A DNA stretch of 6,361 nt, from NCBI GenBank assembly GCA_022703195.1, contig JAKLEF010000115.1, forward strand, positions 1-6,361. The letters are read 5' to 3'. Positions 5,678-6,361 of the stretch are shown here, one piece after another; the first letter of the stretch is position 1, and each line of letters begins with the position of its first letter. The position numbers and the translations under genes are program-made. This stretch comes from Candidatus Fermentibacterota bacterium. GTDB taxonomy: Bacteria > Fermentibacterota > Fermentibacteria > Fermentibacterales > Fermentibacteraceae. The notes beneath the pieces are model-generated. The model saw only the letters and a program-made list of their open reading frames with translations, did no database searches and was not told where the DNA came from.

Positions 5678-5908
5678 GCTTTCTGCCGAAGGCAGACAGC
5701 GAGAGACCATGAACTCCAGCCATGGCGTACGTTCCTCTGCCGGTTCCCCGGAGGAGCCGGCATGAATTACGCTGCGGCCCTTTGCCGCACGCCGTTGAGA
5801 TGAATCCGCAAGGTGGCGGTCAGCTGCCGGGCCTGCTCGTCTCCGTCGACACGGAGATAAGCGTGCCGGGCCTGCTCATTCCTGCGGGCGTCTGAGGAAG
5901 TACGCCCG
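5678..5908. repeat. Field of five stem-loops and short direct repeats, no convincing gene
   Basis: This covers most of the 431-bp gap between the 5092 gene and the 6069 gene. In order: 5678-5687 with 5691-5700 (9 of 10 pairs, GAA loop); 5738-5747 with 5753-5762 (10 bp with one G-T, 5-nt loop); 5773-5778 with 5784-5789 (6 bp); 5840-5846 with 5851-5857 (TCTCCGT/ACGGAGA, CGAC loop); 5885-5891 with 5902-5908 (CGGGCGT/ACGCCCG, 10-nt loop). TGCCGGGCCTGCTC occurs twice, at 5825-5838 and 5864-5877. TACGC followed by GGCCCTTT three bases later occurs at 5768-5783 and 5901-5916. Beyond 5916 I see only the promoter and ribosome-binding site of the next gene. It could be a structured RNA, a REP-like cluster or decayed DNA. 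Confidence 0.4.
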
Positions 5909-5993
5909 GGCCCTTTCGCGGCTTGCCATGCCTGTTGTCAGAGTGCGTGCGCCCCGGTCCTTCTCTCTGCCCGAGCTCCGACGCTTCAGTACG

Positions 5994-6022
5994 TTGACAA
6001 GCCCGACGGATGGGCCGAGAGT
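5994..6022 (+). promoter_or_regulatory. Possible promoter for the SBBP-repeat gene
   Basis: A perfect TTGACA (5994-5999) is followed after 17 bp by GAGAGT (6017-6022), only 3 of 6 to TATAAT. Transcription would start near 6029, about 40 nt before the GTG start codon. The -35 box is good and the -10 box is weak. Confidence 0.3.
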
Positions 6023-6053
6023 AGATGGGTACATCCAGTTCAGTTCCGCCATC

Positions 6054-6061
6054 GGAGGAGG
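6054..6061 (+). promoter_or_regulatory. Ribosome binding site deciding a GTG start
   Basis: GGAGGAGG lies 7 nt before GTG at 6069-6071. This strong site, together with the signal peptide that begins exactly there, picks this GTG over the in-frame ATG at 6123, which would cut the signal peptide in two. Confidence 0.7.
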
Positions 6062-6068
6062 GTGGGCC

Positions 6069-6361
6069 GTGCGTACTTCTTGTTTCCTCACTGTAGTCGC
6101 TCTTCAGACACTCGTCTGCGGAATGTCCTGGGCTCAGGCTGACGGTGTGGTTCAGTCCTGGGTGGCGCGATACAACGGCCCCGGAAACGGAGCCGACCAG
6201 GCCACGGCCATCGAGGTCGACGGCGCTGGCAACGTGTATGTCACGGGATACAGCATCGGGAACGGATCGACGCTGGACATCGCCACCGTGAAGTACAACT
6301 CTGCGGGATCGCAGCTCTGGGCCGTGCGCTACAACGGCCCCGGCAACGGCGACGACAGGGC
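6069..6361 (+). CDS. Secreted SBBP-repeat (beta-propeller) protein, 5' part
   Basis: The gene runs off the right edge; 97 full codons are visible. Residues 1-24 are a classic Sec signal peptide: basic start MRTS, hydrophobic core FLTVVALQTLVCGM, and cleavage site SWAQA before Asp25. The Cys in the core is not in a lipobox. The mature part is SBBP repeat (seven-bladed beta-propeller-related family): WVARYNGPGNG, then DGAGNVYVTGYS, DIATVKYNSAG, and a second WAVRYNGPGNG before the edge. The repeat length is 53 residues (159 bp from one YNGPGNG to the next). Such proteins are exported, often large, and may end in a sorting domain that would lie outside this window. Their biochemical role is mostly unknown; surface or extracellular binding is the usual guess. 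It begins with GTG behind GGAGGAGG. Confidence 0.88.
   Translation, partial: MRTSCFLTVVALQTLVCGMSWAQADGVVQSWVARYNGPGNGADQATAIEVDGAGNVYVTGYSIGNGSTLDIATVKYNSAGSQLWAVRYNGPGNGDDR
6168..6361 (+). repeat. Tandem SBBP units, 159-bp period
   Basis: TACAACGGCCCCGG occurs at 6171-6184 and again at 6330-6343, each within a longer similar stretch coding for RYNGPGNG and an acidic residue pair region. One complete 53-residue unit and the beginning of the next are inside the window. Close DNA similarity between units suggests recent duplication or conversion within the gene. Confidence 0.75.

Noticed and set aside
5640..5908. CRISPR array or insertion sequence in the hairpin field
   Set aside because: The repeats are only 14 bp, occur twice and have no regular spacing. 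No transposase fragment or matching terminal inverted repeats were seen.
5876..6091. 71-codon minus-strand ORF upstream of the SBBP gene
   Set aside because: It overlaps the promoter and signal peptide of the SBBP gene and shows no domain, signal or ribosome binding site.

Overview
The window reads as a stretch of chromosome from a G+C-rich, Gram-negative (diderm) bacterium. The evidence for this is a Sec-dependent secretory gene set, a probable outer-membrane beta-barrel protein, and a secreted SBBP-type beta-propeller protein. Codon use is strongly G/C at third positions, yet AGG (Arg) and ATA (Ile) are used freely. SBBP repeats plus a single-chain SecDF fusion with an enlarged periplasmic domain would fit an FCB-group or similar uncultured candidate phylum. 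That placement is inference; there is no rRNA or other marker to settle it.

Layout, left to right. (1) 1-485, plus: the C-terminal part of a class V (group I, NifS/IscS type) cysteine desulfurase, with the catalytic Cys loop intact. (2) 495-1250, minus: a secreted, probably beta-barrel protein, tail-to-tail with the desulfurase and only 9 bp between the two stop codons. (3) 1251-1346: a divergent promoter region. (4) 1347-1739, plus: a 130-aa orphan with one N-terminal membrane segment. (5) 1740-1896: a leader region with a perfect TTGACA box and small hairpins. (6) 1897-4767, plus: secDF, the proton-driven accessory motor of the Sec translocon, as one 956-residue chain. (7) 4768-5091: a 12-bp hairpin after secDF, a short minus-strand reading frame resembling the end of a histidine kinase ATPase domain, and a promoter. 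(8) 5092-5637, plus: a 181-aa secreted orphan followed by a perfect 13-bp hairpin. (9) 5638-6068: about 430 bp without a convincing gene but dense in stem-loops and short repeats. (10) 6069 to the window end, plus: the start of an SBBP-repeat secreted protein, beginning at GTG.

How it fits together: apart from the desulfurase, every intact gene has a signal peptide or membrane segment or is part of the secretion machinery. SecDF would help pull such proteins across the inner membrane. The genes do not form one tight operon, because the gaps are long and several carry their own promoter-like boxes or hairpins. No tRNA, rRNA, CRISPR array, insertion sequence or phage gene was seen. The points most worth a second look are the orphan membrane protein in the slot before secDF, the hairpin field at 5640-5908, the hairpins without U-tracts, and the kinase-like relic.
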